DNA of 64,000 nt, taken from SZUA-100 sp965248135. Its GTDB lineage: Bacteria > Pseudomonadota > Alphaproteobacteria > Rhizobiales > Rhizobiaceae. Location: the NCBI GenBank assembly GCA_965248135.1, contig CBDFIN010000008.1:248001-312000 (forward strand). Reading direction: 5' to 3'. A program made the position numbers and the translations under genes. The notes under the pieces are model-generated. The model was not told the origin of the DNA. It saw only the letters and a program-made list of their open reading frames with translations, and did not search any database. Positions within the stretch are counted from its first letter, which is position 1. Every line of letters starts with the position of its first letter. Below are positions 54,805-62,620 of this stretch, in pieces.

Positions 54805-55906
54805 AGCCCTTGTTTTCTTCCGCCATCAACGCCGCGATGCCCTTATAGAGAGCCACGACGATTTGTGCTTCGGTGATGCAGAATCTCGCTCCAGGTGATA
54901 TATCGACCGTACCATCCGCCCCGATTGGCGTGTGCTCACCACCTATGCCCCGCACCGAAAGGCCCAGCGGCTTGGCAATCGCCTTTGCCTTGGTGTCTGT
55001 TCCGTCCTTGGTCAGGTTCGGCAAGGCGATATGGAGCGATGCGCGCATTGCCGTGCCCAGGTTGGTCGGGCAGGACGTGACAACGCCATAATTTGGTGAA
55101 TAGGCAAAAGCGACACCCTCAATCATTTCGACGATATCAAGGGTTGATTTCAACCGGTCGAAAACCTCGTTCAGCAGGGTACCGCGCTGCATGCACATAA
55201 TGCGCAGGTGATCCTCTTCGCCCACCCAAATAATGATCTCATTGTCGGCCGAGACATAACACCCACGGCCAAACGGCCAGTCTGACGCAATGCCCGCAGC
55301 GCTTAGATAGCGATCCTTATCCATATTTTTGAACATGATATGCGCATCCACCAGTTGCTGGTAGGCCGGATCGTCGATGAAATTGGCATTGCCCGGTGTC
55401 AGCGAATAATAGCGACCGCCATAATCCGGCTTTTCGATCAACCGCTCGAACACCGCCATCATCTTGTTCTCGAGCGCGATTCGGTCTTTTTTGCTCATGC
55501 TGCCCGGCAACGGAAAGTCGCTTAGATTGCGCCCCACCCGCACCCGCATCGACAGCGCCGGCAAGCCCAGTTTTGCCAGGTCCAGCACGCCGTCTGGCGG
55601 CAGATCTTCGATGCTTTGAAGGTTCCAATCGTTGATATGGCGCGCGCCTTCAGAAACCTTATGGTAACGAGCCAGCACTTTGGCAAAGAATGGCCTGAAG
55701 GTGTCATAATCAAAGGGCTGACAGGCATAGCAACCCATCTGGCTGTCGGGGTTCTCGATGCCGGAATTGATACATTTCAGCAACCGGATCTGTTGACCCT
55801 GCGAAAGCGCTGCAAAATAGTCCGGATCGAAACTCTGGATTGCGATATTTTCCGGCCAGCGGGCTTTCAGTCTTTCAATTTTTGCTGGAATATCTGATTG
55901 GGCCAC
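54803..55906 (-). CDS. Arginine kinase (ATP:guanido phosphotransferase)
   Basis: 367 residues from a GTG with AAGGA upstream. The phosphagen kinase signature CPTNLGT is at 279-285 with the reactive Cys279. The guanidino-binding GEEDHLR is at 229-235, phosphate-site arginines lie in SMRVRVGR (119-126), MRASLHI and RGIGGEHT. The N-terminal specificity loop NSGIENPDSQMGCYA aligns with the arginine-binding loop of arthropod arginine kinases (a Ser, Gly and Tyr pattern), favouring arginine over creatine. The reaction is reversible phosphorylation of arginine as an ATP buffer in the cytoplasm. The gene follows ilvN by 64 bp on the same strand. Phosphagen kinases are rare in bacteria. Confidence 0.92.
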   Translation of the reverse strand: MAQSDIPAKIERLKARWPENIAIQSFDPDYFAALSQGQQIRLLKCINSGIENPDSQMGCYACQPFDYDTFRPFFAKVLARYHKVSEGARHINDWNLQSIEDLPPDGVLDLAKLGLPALSMRVRVGRNLSDFPLPGSMSKKDRIALENKMMAVFERLIEKPDYGGRYYSLTPGNANFIDDPAYQQLVDAHIMFKNMDKDRYLSAAGIASDWPFGRGCYVSADNEIIIWVGEEDHLRIMCMQRGTLLNEVFDRLKSTLDIVEMIEGVAFAYSPNYGVVTSCPTNLGTAMRASLHIALPNLTKDGTDTKAKAIAKPLGLSVRGIGGEHTPIGADGTVDISPGARFCITEAQIVVALYKGIAALMAEENKG

Positions 55907-55970
55907 GGGTCTATCCTTTTCGCAGGGCTATAGCTCAGCAGTAAACCATATCCTTAATCGAATTGCAGCC

Positions 55971-56543
55971 TCACATGCCCTGCGGACCGCGGTTCATGGC
56001 GGCAATACCGGTACGGCAAACCCCCACCAGCCCAAGCGGCTGCATGATGGTGATAAACTGCTCGATTTTCGATGTCCGCCCGGTGATCTCAAAGACGAAA
56101 TGTTCGGTGTTGGCGTCGATCACCTGGGCGCGAAATGCCTCCGCCAATCGCAACGCTTCGACCCGGTGCTCGCCGGTTCCAGCCACCTTGATCATCGCAA
56201 GTTCGCGTTCCAGCGGTTTTTCGTGACCATGGGCGAAAGCATAAATAGACAGATCAAGCACCTTGTGCACCGGCACCATGCGCTCAAGCTGTGCCTTGAT
56301 CTGTTCAAGCACATGCGGGGTTCCGGTGGTGACAATGGTGATGCGCGAAATATGATTTTCGTGCTGGGTCTCGGAAACCGTCAAACTGTCAATATTATAG
56401 CCTCGGCCGGAAAACAGTCCTATCACCCGGGCAAGTACGCCCGGCTCGTTATCGACGAGAATGGAAAGTGTATGGGTTTCCGGTGTTTCGGTTTCCTTGG
56501 CAATGAAATAAGCCGAGCCGGTTGGAAGATGTTGCGCGTTCAT
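55971..56543 (-). CDS. ilvN: Acetolactate synthase small (regulatory) subunit
   Basis: 190 residues. The N-terminal ACT domain (LSILVDNEPGVLARVIGLFS then GRGYNIDSLTVSET) binds valine for feedback control. A second ferredoxin-like C-terminal domain follows. Length fits the long IlvH-type subunit. The start overlaps the stop of the DMT transporter gene (ATGA). It regulates the IlvB catalytic subunit encoded two genes upstream. Confidence 0.95.
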   Translation of the reverse strand: MNAQHLPTGSAYFIAKETETPETHTLSILVDNEPGVLARVIGLFSGRGYNIDSLTVSETQHENHISRITIVTTGTPHVLEQIKAQLERMVPVHKVLDLSIYAFAHGHEKPLERELAMIKVAGTGEHRVEALRLAEAFRAQVIDANTEHFVFEITGRTSKIEQFITIMQPLGLVGVCRTGIAAMNRGPQGM

Positions 56544-57469
56544 GGTTTTGCCTTCCCCGTGTCAGGGTTCTTATGTTTGAAGTTTCTTGAAACATTGGTA
56601 TTGATGCGGGCAAGTGCTACACCTGCCAAAATGAGCGCCAGCGAAATAGCCGCATCGGCGGAAAGGCGTTCGGACAAAAATAATACCCCCCACAAGACCC
56701 CGAAAACCGGCACCAGAAAATTTATCTGGCTGAGAAACGATGCCCCTTGCCGAGCCACTATTGCAAATATCATCAAGGTGCCAATTGCTGACGGAAATAT
56801 GCCCAGCACAATGACAACGACGACCGCCTCATATGATGGGCGCAATGCCCAGGGTTGGTCATAGACCAGCGCAAATGGCACAACCACAACCAATGACACC
56901 GCCATCAAGGCGGTGGCCATGGCCCGGCGTGGATGGCCAATTAGCTGCTTGGTGACAATTGCACTGACACCGTAACAGACTGCTGCAAGCGCAATGGCAT
57001 ATTGACGGATCGTATCCTCGCCAAGACTGGTGAACTTGTCGAAGCCGATCAGCACGATGACCCCGAATATACCGAACACCACACCGAGTAATTTCCAGAC
57101 ATTGAGTTTTTCATCTCTGGTAAACACGTGGGCAAGAAGAATGGTGGCAAGCGGCATGGTCGCCATTAAAATAGCGGTCAGCCCCGCATCCACCCGTTGT
57201 TGACCCCATGTTATCAGCCACCAGGGTATGACATTGCCGAACATGGCTGCGACGAATATCCACCCCCAGATTTGCCTCCCTTGCGGAAAATGCTGGCCAA
57301 TCTGCTTCATAATTATCCAAAGCATCAGGGTTGCAACCAACAGCCGTGCCGCGACAAACGTCAGCACCGGTATTTCACCGACACTCAATTTGATCAGTAA
57401 AAAACTTGCACCGAATATGGCTGAAAGGGTTATCAGCAACACATAGTCGGTGGGGCGGATGGTGCTCAT
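56540..57469 (-). CDS. EamA/DMT-superfamily transporter
   Basis: 309 residues from MSTIRPTDYVLLITLSAIFG, with ten hydrophobic segments in two EamA repeats: FGASFLLIKLSVGEIPVLTFVAAR in the first and FPSAIGTLMIFAIVARQGASF in the second. Most such proteins are inner-membrane exporters of amino acids or metabolites. It is embedded between ilvB (28 bp upstream) and ilvN (ATGA overlap), an unusual position that suggests export of a branched-chain amino acid or pathway intermediate; this is inferred. Confidence 0.9.
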   Translation of the reverse strand: MSTIRPTDYVLLITLSAIFGASFLLIKLSVGEIPVLTFVAARLLVATLMLWIIMKQIGQHFPQGRQIWGWIFVAAMFGNVIPWWLITWGQQRVDAGLTAILMATMPLATILLAHVFTRDEKLNVWKLLGVVFGIFGVIVLIGFDKFTSLGEDTIRQYAIALAAVCYGVSAIVTKQLIGHPRRAMATALMAVSLVVVVPFALVYDQPWALRPSYEAVVVVIVLGIFPSAIGTLMIFAIVARQGASFLSQINFLVPVFGVLWGVLFLSERLSADAAISLALILAGVALARINTNVSRNFKHKNPDTGKAKP

Positions 57470-57497
57470 TTGCTTCCCGCACGGCTGGACAGTGTCA

Positions 57498-59315
57498 TTA
57501 GACCAATACCTTGCCTTCCTCGTCGATGGCTGAACTGATCGCCTCGTCCGTTGCTTCGTTTGGCAACAGCATCTCATTATGTGCCTTGCCGGAGGGGATC
57601 ATCGGGAAGCAATTGGCAAGTGAGGCCACCCGGCAATCGACGATCACCGGTCCGTCGGTCTCGATCATTTCCATGATGGTGTCATCAAGTTCGCCCGGTT
57701 TTCGGCAGCGGATGCCGTGGCCGCCATAGGCCTCGGCCAGTTTGACAAAATCGGGCATGGCTTCCACATAGGAGTGCGAGAGCCGGTTTCCGTGCAATAA
57801 TTGCTGCCATTGACGCACCATGCCCATATACTCATTGTTGAGAATAAACACTTTGATCGGCGCATTGTGCTGGATGGCTGACGACAGCTCCTGAATGCAC
57901 ATCTGTATCGAAGCGTCTCCGGCGATATCGATCACCAGCGCATCTGGATGGGCAATCTGAACGCCAAACGCCGCCGGCAGTCCATAGCCCATGGTGCCAA
58001 GGCCACCGCTGGTCATGAACCTGTTGGGCTGGTCAAAATCAAAAAACTGTGCCGTCCACATCTGATGTTGACCAACTTCGGTGGTGATAAAGACGTCGCG
58101 GCCTTTTGTCAGCACATTTAGCCGCTCAATGGCATATTGCGGCATGATAACATCGGCAGATTTGCGATAGGAAAGCGACCGGCGCTGGCGCCAGATATCA
58201 ATCTGCGCCCACCACTTTTTCAACGCATCGGCATTGCTTTTGCTGGAATGCGCCCGCCACAGCCGCACCATGTCCTCCAGCACATGGGCGACATCTCCAA
58301 TGATCGGCACCTCAACCCGGACAATTTTGTTAATCGAAGACGGGTCAATATCAATATGGATCTTGGTGGAATTGGGCGAAAATGCATCGATCCGGCCGGT
58401 AATGCGGTCATCGAAACGCGCCCCCACGCACAGCATAACATCGCAATCATGCATCACCATGTTTGCCTCATAGGTGCCGTGCATACCGAGCATGCCCAGC
58501 CAATTCTTGCCGCTTGCCGGATAGGCGCCAAGACCCGTCAAAGTCGAGGTAACCGGGGCACCGGTCAAATCGGCCAGTTGACCCAGCAACTGGCTCGCCA
58601 GCGGCCCGGAATTGACGACGCCGCCGCCTGAATAGATGACCGGTTTCTTGGCCCCTGCCAAGAGCTTGACCGCCTGCAATATTTTGTCGGCATCACCGGT
58701 AACTTTGGGATTATAGGTCTTGTGTTCGGCCGTATTTGGGCCACGATAGGTGCCAATTGCGAATTGAACGTCCTTGGGAATGTCGACAACAACCGGGCCG
58801 GGACGACCGGACTTTGCCACATAGAACGCCTCATGCAGGACTTCCGCCAGTTTGTTGACGTCTTTAACCAGCCAGTTGTGTTTGGTGCAGGGCCGGGTGA
58901 TGCCAACGGTATCGCATTCCTGAAAGGCGTCCGTGCCAATCAACGCTGTCGGCACCTGTCCGGTAATGCAGACCAGCGGAATGGAATCCATCAAGGCATC
59001 TTGAAGGGCGGTCACCGCGTTAGTCGCACCTGGACCGGACGTCACCAGCATGACACCCGTCTTGCCAGTGGAGCGGGCATAGCCTTCTGCCGCATGGCCG
59101 GCGCCCTGTTCGTGCCGCACCAGTATATGGCGAATATCCTCCTGCTGGTGGAGTTCGTCATAAATCGGCAGGACGGTGCCACCGGGATACCCAAAAATAT
59201 CTGTGACACCATTATCTTTCAGCGCCCGCAAAACCATCTCGGCGCCTGTCATTTCCTCTGCTTTGGTCATCCCTAGTCCCGTTTGTATTGTATGATCGGT
59301 TGATTGTTTTGCCAT
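57498..59315 (-). CDS. ilvB: Acetolactate synthase large (catalytic) subunit
   Basis: 605 residues. The thiamine-diphosphate enzyme shows the catalytic Glu in LVRHEQGAGHAAEGYAR, the FAD-binding middle domain, and the TPP site GDASIQMC with NNEYMGMV about 30 residues later. It condenses pyruvate (or pyruvate and 2-oxobutyrate) in valine, leucine and isoleucine synthesis. The start at 59315 gives a 20-residue lead; MTKAEEM 15 codons later is an alternative with no better ribosome site. An attenuator leader precedes it. Confidence 0.95.
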   Translation of the reverse strand: MAKQSTDHTIQTGLGMTKAEEMTGAEMVLRALKDNGVTDIFGYPGGTVLPIYDELHQQEDIRHILVRHEQGAGHAAEGYARSTGKTGVMLVTSGPGATNAVTALQDALMDSIPLVCITGQVPTALIGTDAFQECDTVGITRPCTKHNWLVKDVNKLAEVLHEAFYVAKSGRPGPVVVDIPKDVQFAIGTYRGPNTAEHKTYNPKVTGDADKILQAVKLLAGAKKPVIYSGGGVVNSGPLASQLLGQLADLTGAPVTSTLTGLGAYPASGKNWLGMLGMHGTYEANMVMHDCDVMLCVGARFDDRITGRIDAFSPNSTKIHIDIDPSSINKIVRVEVPIIGDVAHVLEDMVRLWRAHSSKSNADALKKWWAQIDIWRQRRSLSYRKSADVIMPQYAIERLNVLTKGRDVFITTEVGQHQMWTAQFFDFDQPNRFMTSGGLGTMGYGLPAAFGVQIAHPDALVIDIAGDASIQMCIQELSSAIQHNAPIKVFILNNEYMGMVRQWQQLLHGNRLSHSYVEAMPDFVKLAEAYGGHGIRCRKPGELDDTIMEMIETDGPVIVDCRVASLANCFPMIPSGKAHNEMLLPNEATDEAISSAIDEEGKVLV

Positions 59316-59335
59316 TGCGGTTGAAACCGCACATT

Positions 59336-59358
59336 AAAAAAGGCCCCCTAAGGAGCCT
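59336..59358 (-). terminator. ilvB attenuator terminator
   Basis: On the minus strand AGGCTCC pairs with GGGGCCT through a TTAG loop (one G-U pair) and a run of six T follows. It lies 36 bp downstream of the leader peptide stop and 21 bp upstream of ilvB. CGCACATT (59328-59335) and AATGTGCG (59360-59367) can extend the stem around it. Confidence 0.85.
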
Positions 59359-59394
59359 CAATGTGCGCTATCATTCACGAAGGACGGCAAACCC

Positions 59395-59439
59395 TCACGC
59401 CAGCGCACACCTCACCACTACAAGAATTTCAGTTTTCAT
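59395..59439 (-). CDS. ilvB leader peptide (attenuation)
   Basis: A 14-residue open frame with sequence MKTEILVVVRCALA and stop TGA, preceded by GGAG seven bases before the ATG. Five of six consecutive residues are the regulated amino acids Ile, Leu, Val, Val, Val. TGTGCGCT inside the codons 11-13 is exactly complementary to AGCGCACA just ahead of the terminator. This is the classical layout in which ribosome stalling for lack of branched-chain aminoacyl-tRNA alters the leader fold. The frame is too short to be listed by common gene finders. Confidence 0.82.
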   Translation of the reverse strand: MKTEILVVVRCALA

Positions 59440-59463
59440 CACAATTCTCCAACTTCGAGCGCG

Positions 59464-59492
59464 AGACTAGACCGTGCAGTATTTCGCGTCAA
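59464..59492 (-). promoter_or_regulatory. Candidate promoter of the ilv operon
   Basis: TTGACG (59492-59487) and TAGTCT (59469-59464) on the minus strand are separated by 17 bp and lie 25 bp upstream of the leader peptide ATG. The target duplication of an ISAs1 insertion starts 8 bp upstream of the -35 box. Confidence 0.6.
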
Positions 59493-59510
59493 CAGGAAGA
59501 ATTGGCTATT

Positions 59511-60703
59511 CAGGGCAATCGCATTTCAAAAGTTGTTTAGGAGTGAAAGCAGGAAATCATCATTCCAGCCAGCGCGTTTGAATTTTACGCGGTTTGATCC
59601 CTTGTCCTGATTTGCCTTTATGATGTTTAGTGCGATACGTCTGAGGGCTGCAAAATTGATCGGTGCGTTGTCTTTGCGAGCGCGATGGAGATCATCATTC
59701 ATAATGACATCAAGCGACCAGTGAAGGCTGTTTTCAATTTGCCAATGCCCCCGAATAATGGTTGCAGCTTCCTGCGCTTGTGGGGGTTTTGACATGAGAT
59801 AAACGCGTTCGCAGCGGCTTGATTTTCCATCCAGTTCGCGCGTTGAGATGACATGAACGAAAGCTTTGAGGTTTGGCCATTTGTGGGTATCGTGGAGATA
59901 TTGCGGGGTGCCATAGACGCGGTAAGATCGCTCCTCGATGCGGCCGTGATCGGCATCGGTTGAGATATATTCATCAATACAATCAAAGTCCTGGTCGTTT
60001 ATGAAGGCGCGTACATCCGTCTGCAAATCCCCCTGATTGCCCTTCAGCTGCACACAGTAATCACCACCCTCGCGCACGATCACCTCGCATGTTTCGCGCT
60101 GGCAATGCAGCGCGTCCGCCGTGATCATCACGCCTTTGATGTCGAGCATTTTGATCAACTCACGTAGGGCCAAAATCTCGCCACCACCCTTGGCACTTTC
60201 GATAATACCGAGGCTCAAACGAGCCCCATGCGCAAAGGCGGTCACCACGTTCAGGCCGGATTGATTGGCGGCCCTGTCAAAGGTGCGACGCATCTCTTTG
60301 CCGTCAATGGCGATGGCGGGTTGGGCATCGCGTGCCTGGGCAAAATCAGCACGGAACTTCTCAAACAGGCGTTGAAAGCTTGCGGGCTTAAGCAACCGAA
60401 ACAGCCGTGAAAACGTGTCGTGACACGGCGTGCCATTCGGCAATTCGAGAAAATCGCGCAGAAATTCTTCCTTCGCATGGCCAAAATCGGCCATATCCAC
60501 CGCAGTTTCGCCGCCACACAAGGCACATAAAAGGCTGATTGTCATGATGTCACAAAACTTGTGACGGCAGGCATTGCCCGTGCGTGGATCGTCTATATCA
60601 TTGAAATAGCTTATGATTGTTGACATCTTGAGGCTCCATATCGTGATGGAACCTCAAGAATCTATTCAGGCATATTTGTCAAACCCCAAATGCGATTCCC
60701 CTG
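59511..60703 (-). mobile_element. ISAs1-family insertion sequence, intact
   Basis: 1193 bp. Terminal inverted repeats are CAGGGCAATCGCATTT (left) and CAGGGGAATCGCATTT (right, complement), 15 of 16 identical. A perfect 10-bp target duplication ATTGGCTATT flanks it (59501-59510 and 60704-60713). One full-length transposase is encoded. The intact duplication indicates a recent insertion. Confidence 0.95.
59526..60626 (-). CDS. ISAs1-family transposase
   Basis: 366 residues, complete. DDE-type catalytic positions are visible: Asp in AIDGKEMRR, Asp in ITADALHCQ and Glu in GHWQIENSLHWSLDV. The N-terminal DIDDPRTGNACRHKFCDIM and CALCGGE segments are characteristic of the family. It shares little sequence with the second ISAs1 element 300 bp away, so the two arrived independently. 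Confidence 0.95.
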   Translation of the reverse strand: MSTIISYFNDIDDPRTGNACRHKFCDIMTISLLCALCGGETAVDMADFGHAKEEFLRDFLELPNGTPCHDTFSRLFRLLKPASFQRLFEKFRADFAQARDAQPAIAIDGKEMRRTFDRAANQSGLNVVTAFAHGARLSLGIIESAKGGGEILALRELIKMLDIKGVMITADALHCQRETCEVIVREGGDYCVQLKGNQGDLQTDVRAFINDQDFDCIDEYISTDADHGRIEERSYRVYGTPQYLHDTHKWPNLKAFVHVISTRELDGKSSRCERVYLMSKPPQAQEAATIIRGHWQIENSLHWSLDVIMNDDLHRARKDNAPINFAALRRIALNIIKANQDKGSNRVKFKRAGWNDDFLLSLLNNF

Positions 60704-60909
60704 ATTGGCTATTTGTTGTGGTTGGGGCGGGAGCTTGACGATGCATCCGCTGTCAAAGATGGCCCAAAACGGCCATAGAAATGATTTGGTCAATGGCGGC
60801 AGTAGCCAACAGATTAGACCGCTTTGCATATTCGCATAAACAACCGGGCGCTGAAGGAACCCACAAGATTTTCAGAGCGAACATCTGTAATTGTTCTTGC
60901 CTTCTGACA
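60704..60909. other. Residual host sequence between two insertion sequences
   Basis: 206 bp of original chromosome. It starts and ends with target duplications of the two insertion elements. Read on the minus strand from the second element, it carries the lost end of the Sel1-type gene (codons for KNNYRCSL and a TGA at 60872-60874). No other gene is seen. Confidence 0.7.
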
Positions 60910-62153
60910 CAGGGCTGTTCAACGCTAAATGCTTGATGGTTGTCTGGGGGATTCCCAAAGCGGTATTTGTCTGAATCTATAGGAGTGTATTTGATTCGGA
61001 GGATGCACTCATGACATTGAAATTCCTGGAACTTTTATCGACGATCCCTGACCCACGCCGGGCGCAGGGCAAGAAATGGCAGCTTGGTCCGGTGATGCTG
61101 GCGACGATCCTGGCGATTTTATCCGGGGCGACGTCCTATCGCAAGGTCCATCGCTTCATCGAGGCTCATCGCGAGCACCTCAATGGGGCATTCGGCTTCG
61201 GCTGGGAGCGCGCGCCGGCTTATAGTGCCGTGCGAACCATCCTGCACGGGCTTGATGGTGGCAAGGTGGAGCTGGTTTTCCGCCGCCATGCGGTGGAATT
61301 GTGCGGTAGCGAACGGGGTGAAGACGTGGAAGCGATGCCGGTTGTCGCGATTGACGGCAAGACGCTGCGGCACAGTTTCGATGCCTTTAACGACCGCAAG
61401 GCGGCCCATGTTCTAAGCGCTTTTGCGGTCGATGACGCGCTGATATTGGGGCACCTGGAGGTGGACGAGAAGAGCAATGAAATCCCCGCCGCGCAAGCGA
61501 TGATCAAAGCGCTGGCGCTTACCGGCCGGCTGTTTACGATGGACGCCATGCACTGTTAAAAAAAACTTTCCGGGCGGCCCGGGCGGCGAAAAGCCATCTC
61601 ATTGTTCAACTTAAGGAAAATCAGCCCGGTCTGCTGCGAATAATCGAGGCTGTCGGCGAAAGAGAACTGCCGCTGGCTCGTCATGAAACCATCGACAGAG
61701 GCAAGCGCATGCGCGTCGAGACCCGCATTGTCGAGGTTTTCGATGCCGCTCAGGCGCTTAAACAAACCGGCTGGAACTGGCTCATCGTGCGTATCATCCG
61801 TGTGACGAGAGTGACATTTCTCCGCAGCGCCAAAACCGGGATGTGGAACTGTCGCGAGGAGACCTGCTTTTATGTCTGCTCCGCACCCGTCAGCGCGAAG
61901 AAAGCGGCGCAAGCCATTCGCAGCCACTGGGGTATCGAGAACAGAAATCACTATGTCCGCGATGTTACGATGCTGGAGGACGCCAGCCGCATTCGCACCA
62001 ACCCTGGCATCTTCGCCAGAGCGCGCAGTTTCGCCCTTAATATCCTGCGTGCCAACGGCGAACAAAACATCGCAGACGCCCTGTGGCGCAACGCCCTCGA
62101 CTTCACCAGAGTGCTCGATTACCGATACAAGTAATTAGCGTTGAACAGCCCTG
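60910..62153 (+). mobile_element. ISAs1-family insertion sequence, inactivated
   Basis: 1244 bp. Terminal inverted repeats read CAGGGCTGTTCAACGCTAA at both ends. A perfect 10-bp duplication CCTTCTGACA flanks it (60900-60909 and 62154-62163). Its transposase gene is broken in the middle, so it can no longer move by itself. Confidence 0.95.
61011..62134 (+). pseudogene. ISAs1-family transposase, interrupted
   Basis: The first part (61011-61559, 182 codons) runs from MTLKFLELLSTIPDPRRAQG to FTMDAMHC and stops at TAA. The rest continues in another frame from about 61560 (KKTFRAARAAKSHLIVQLKE) to 62134 and includes the catalytic Glu in SHWGIENRNHYVRDV. The break is at T followed by eight A. Because the TAA lies before the A-run, slippage on it would not bypass the stop; a nonsense change plus a frameshift is the best reading. 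It is an inactive transposase. Confidence 0.9.
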
Positions 62154-62620
62154 CCTTCTGACACCGGCCTCGCTGGTGCATAACAAACCATGATTTTGTT
62201 AAAGGCGTCGGTAATCGCCATTCGGAGCAAAGAGCTATTGCTGTCTGCATCATAAAGATAGTCAATCAATTTTCCAGACTGCACTGTTTTATACTTACAA
62301 GTCCACTCTGGTTCCTTCCCAGAGAAGAGACCTATAATCAATCCCGCGGATTTTTGTTTGCAAATATTTGCATTGATGGGCTTGTTGCACACATTAATGT
62401 AATTAATAATGTTTTTATCATATGAACTGCGTTTTTGACGGACGCATTCACGTAGCGCTCGTGTCGATTCGGTTTCAATTTTTTTTATTTTTCCCTCAAC
62501 TTCTTTTAGTAGTTCTGCAGCTTCACTTTGACCTGATGCAACTGCACTTTTCAGATATGCTCTCGCTTTCACTAGATCACGGTCACCACCTTGCCCATAA
62601 TACAACATATGACCACTAGC
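62154..62620 (-). pseudogene. Sel1-repeat protein fragment cut by insertion sequences at both ends
   Basis: The minus-strand frame begins in MLYYGQGGDRDLVKARAYLK, a Sel1/TPR-like repeat (the frame is open a few codons further, ASGHM). A charged helix (EAAELLKEVEGKIKKIETES) and a Cys-containing C-terminal part follow. The second ISAs1 element replaces its last residues; the original ending KNNYRCSL-stop is still readable beyond that element at 60872-60899. The N-terminal part is lost at the IS1380-type element. The intact protein was probably a periplasmic or secreted Sel1 protein; function unknown. Confidence 0.8.

Noticed and set aside
58137..59276. Long plus-strand frames opposite ilvB
   Set aside because: They are antisense to canonical ilvB motifs, without ribosome sites.
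61551..61575. Programmed frameshift in the second ISAs1 transposase
   Set aside because: The TAA stop lies before the A-run, so slippage on the run cannot avoid it; inactivation is more likely.
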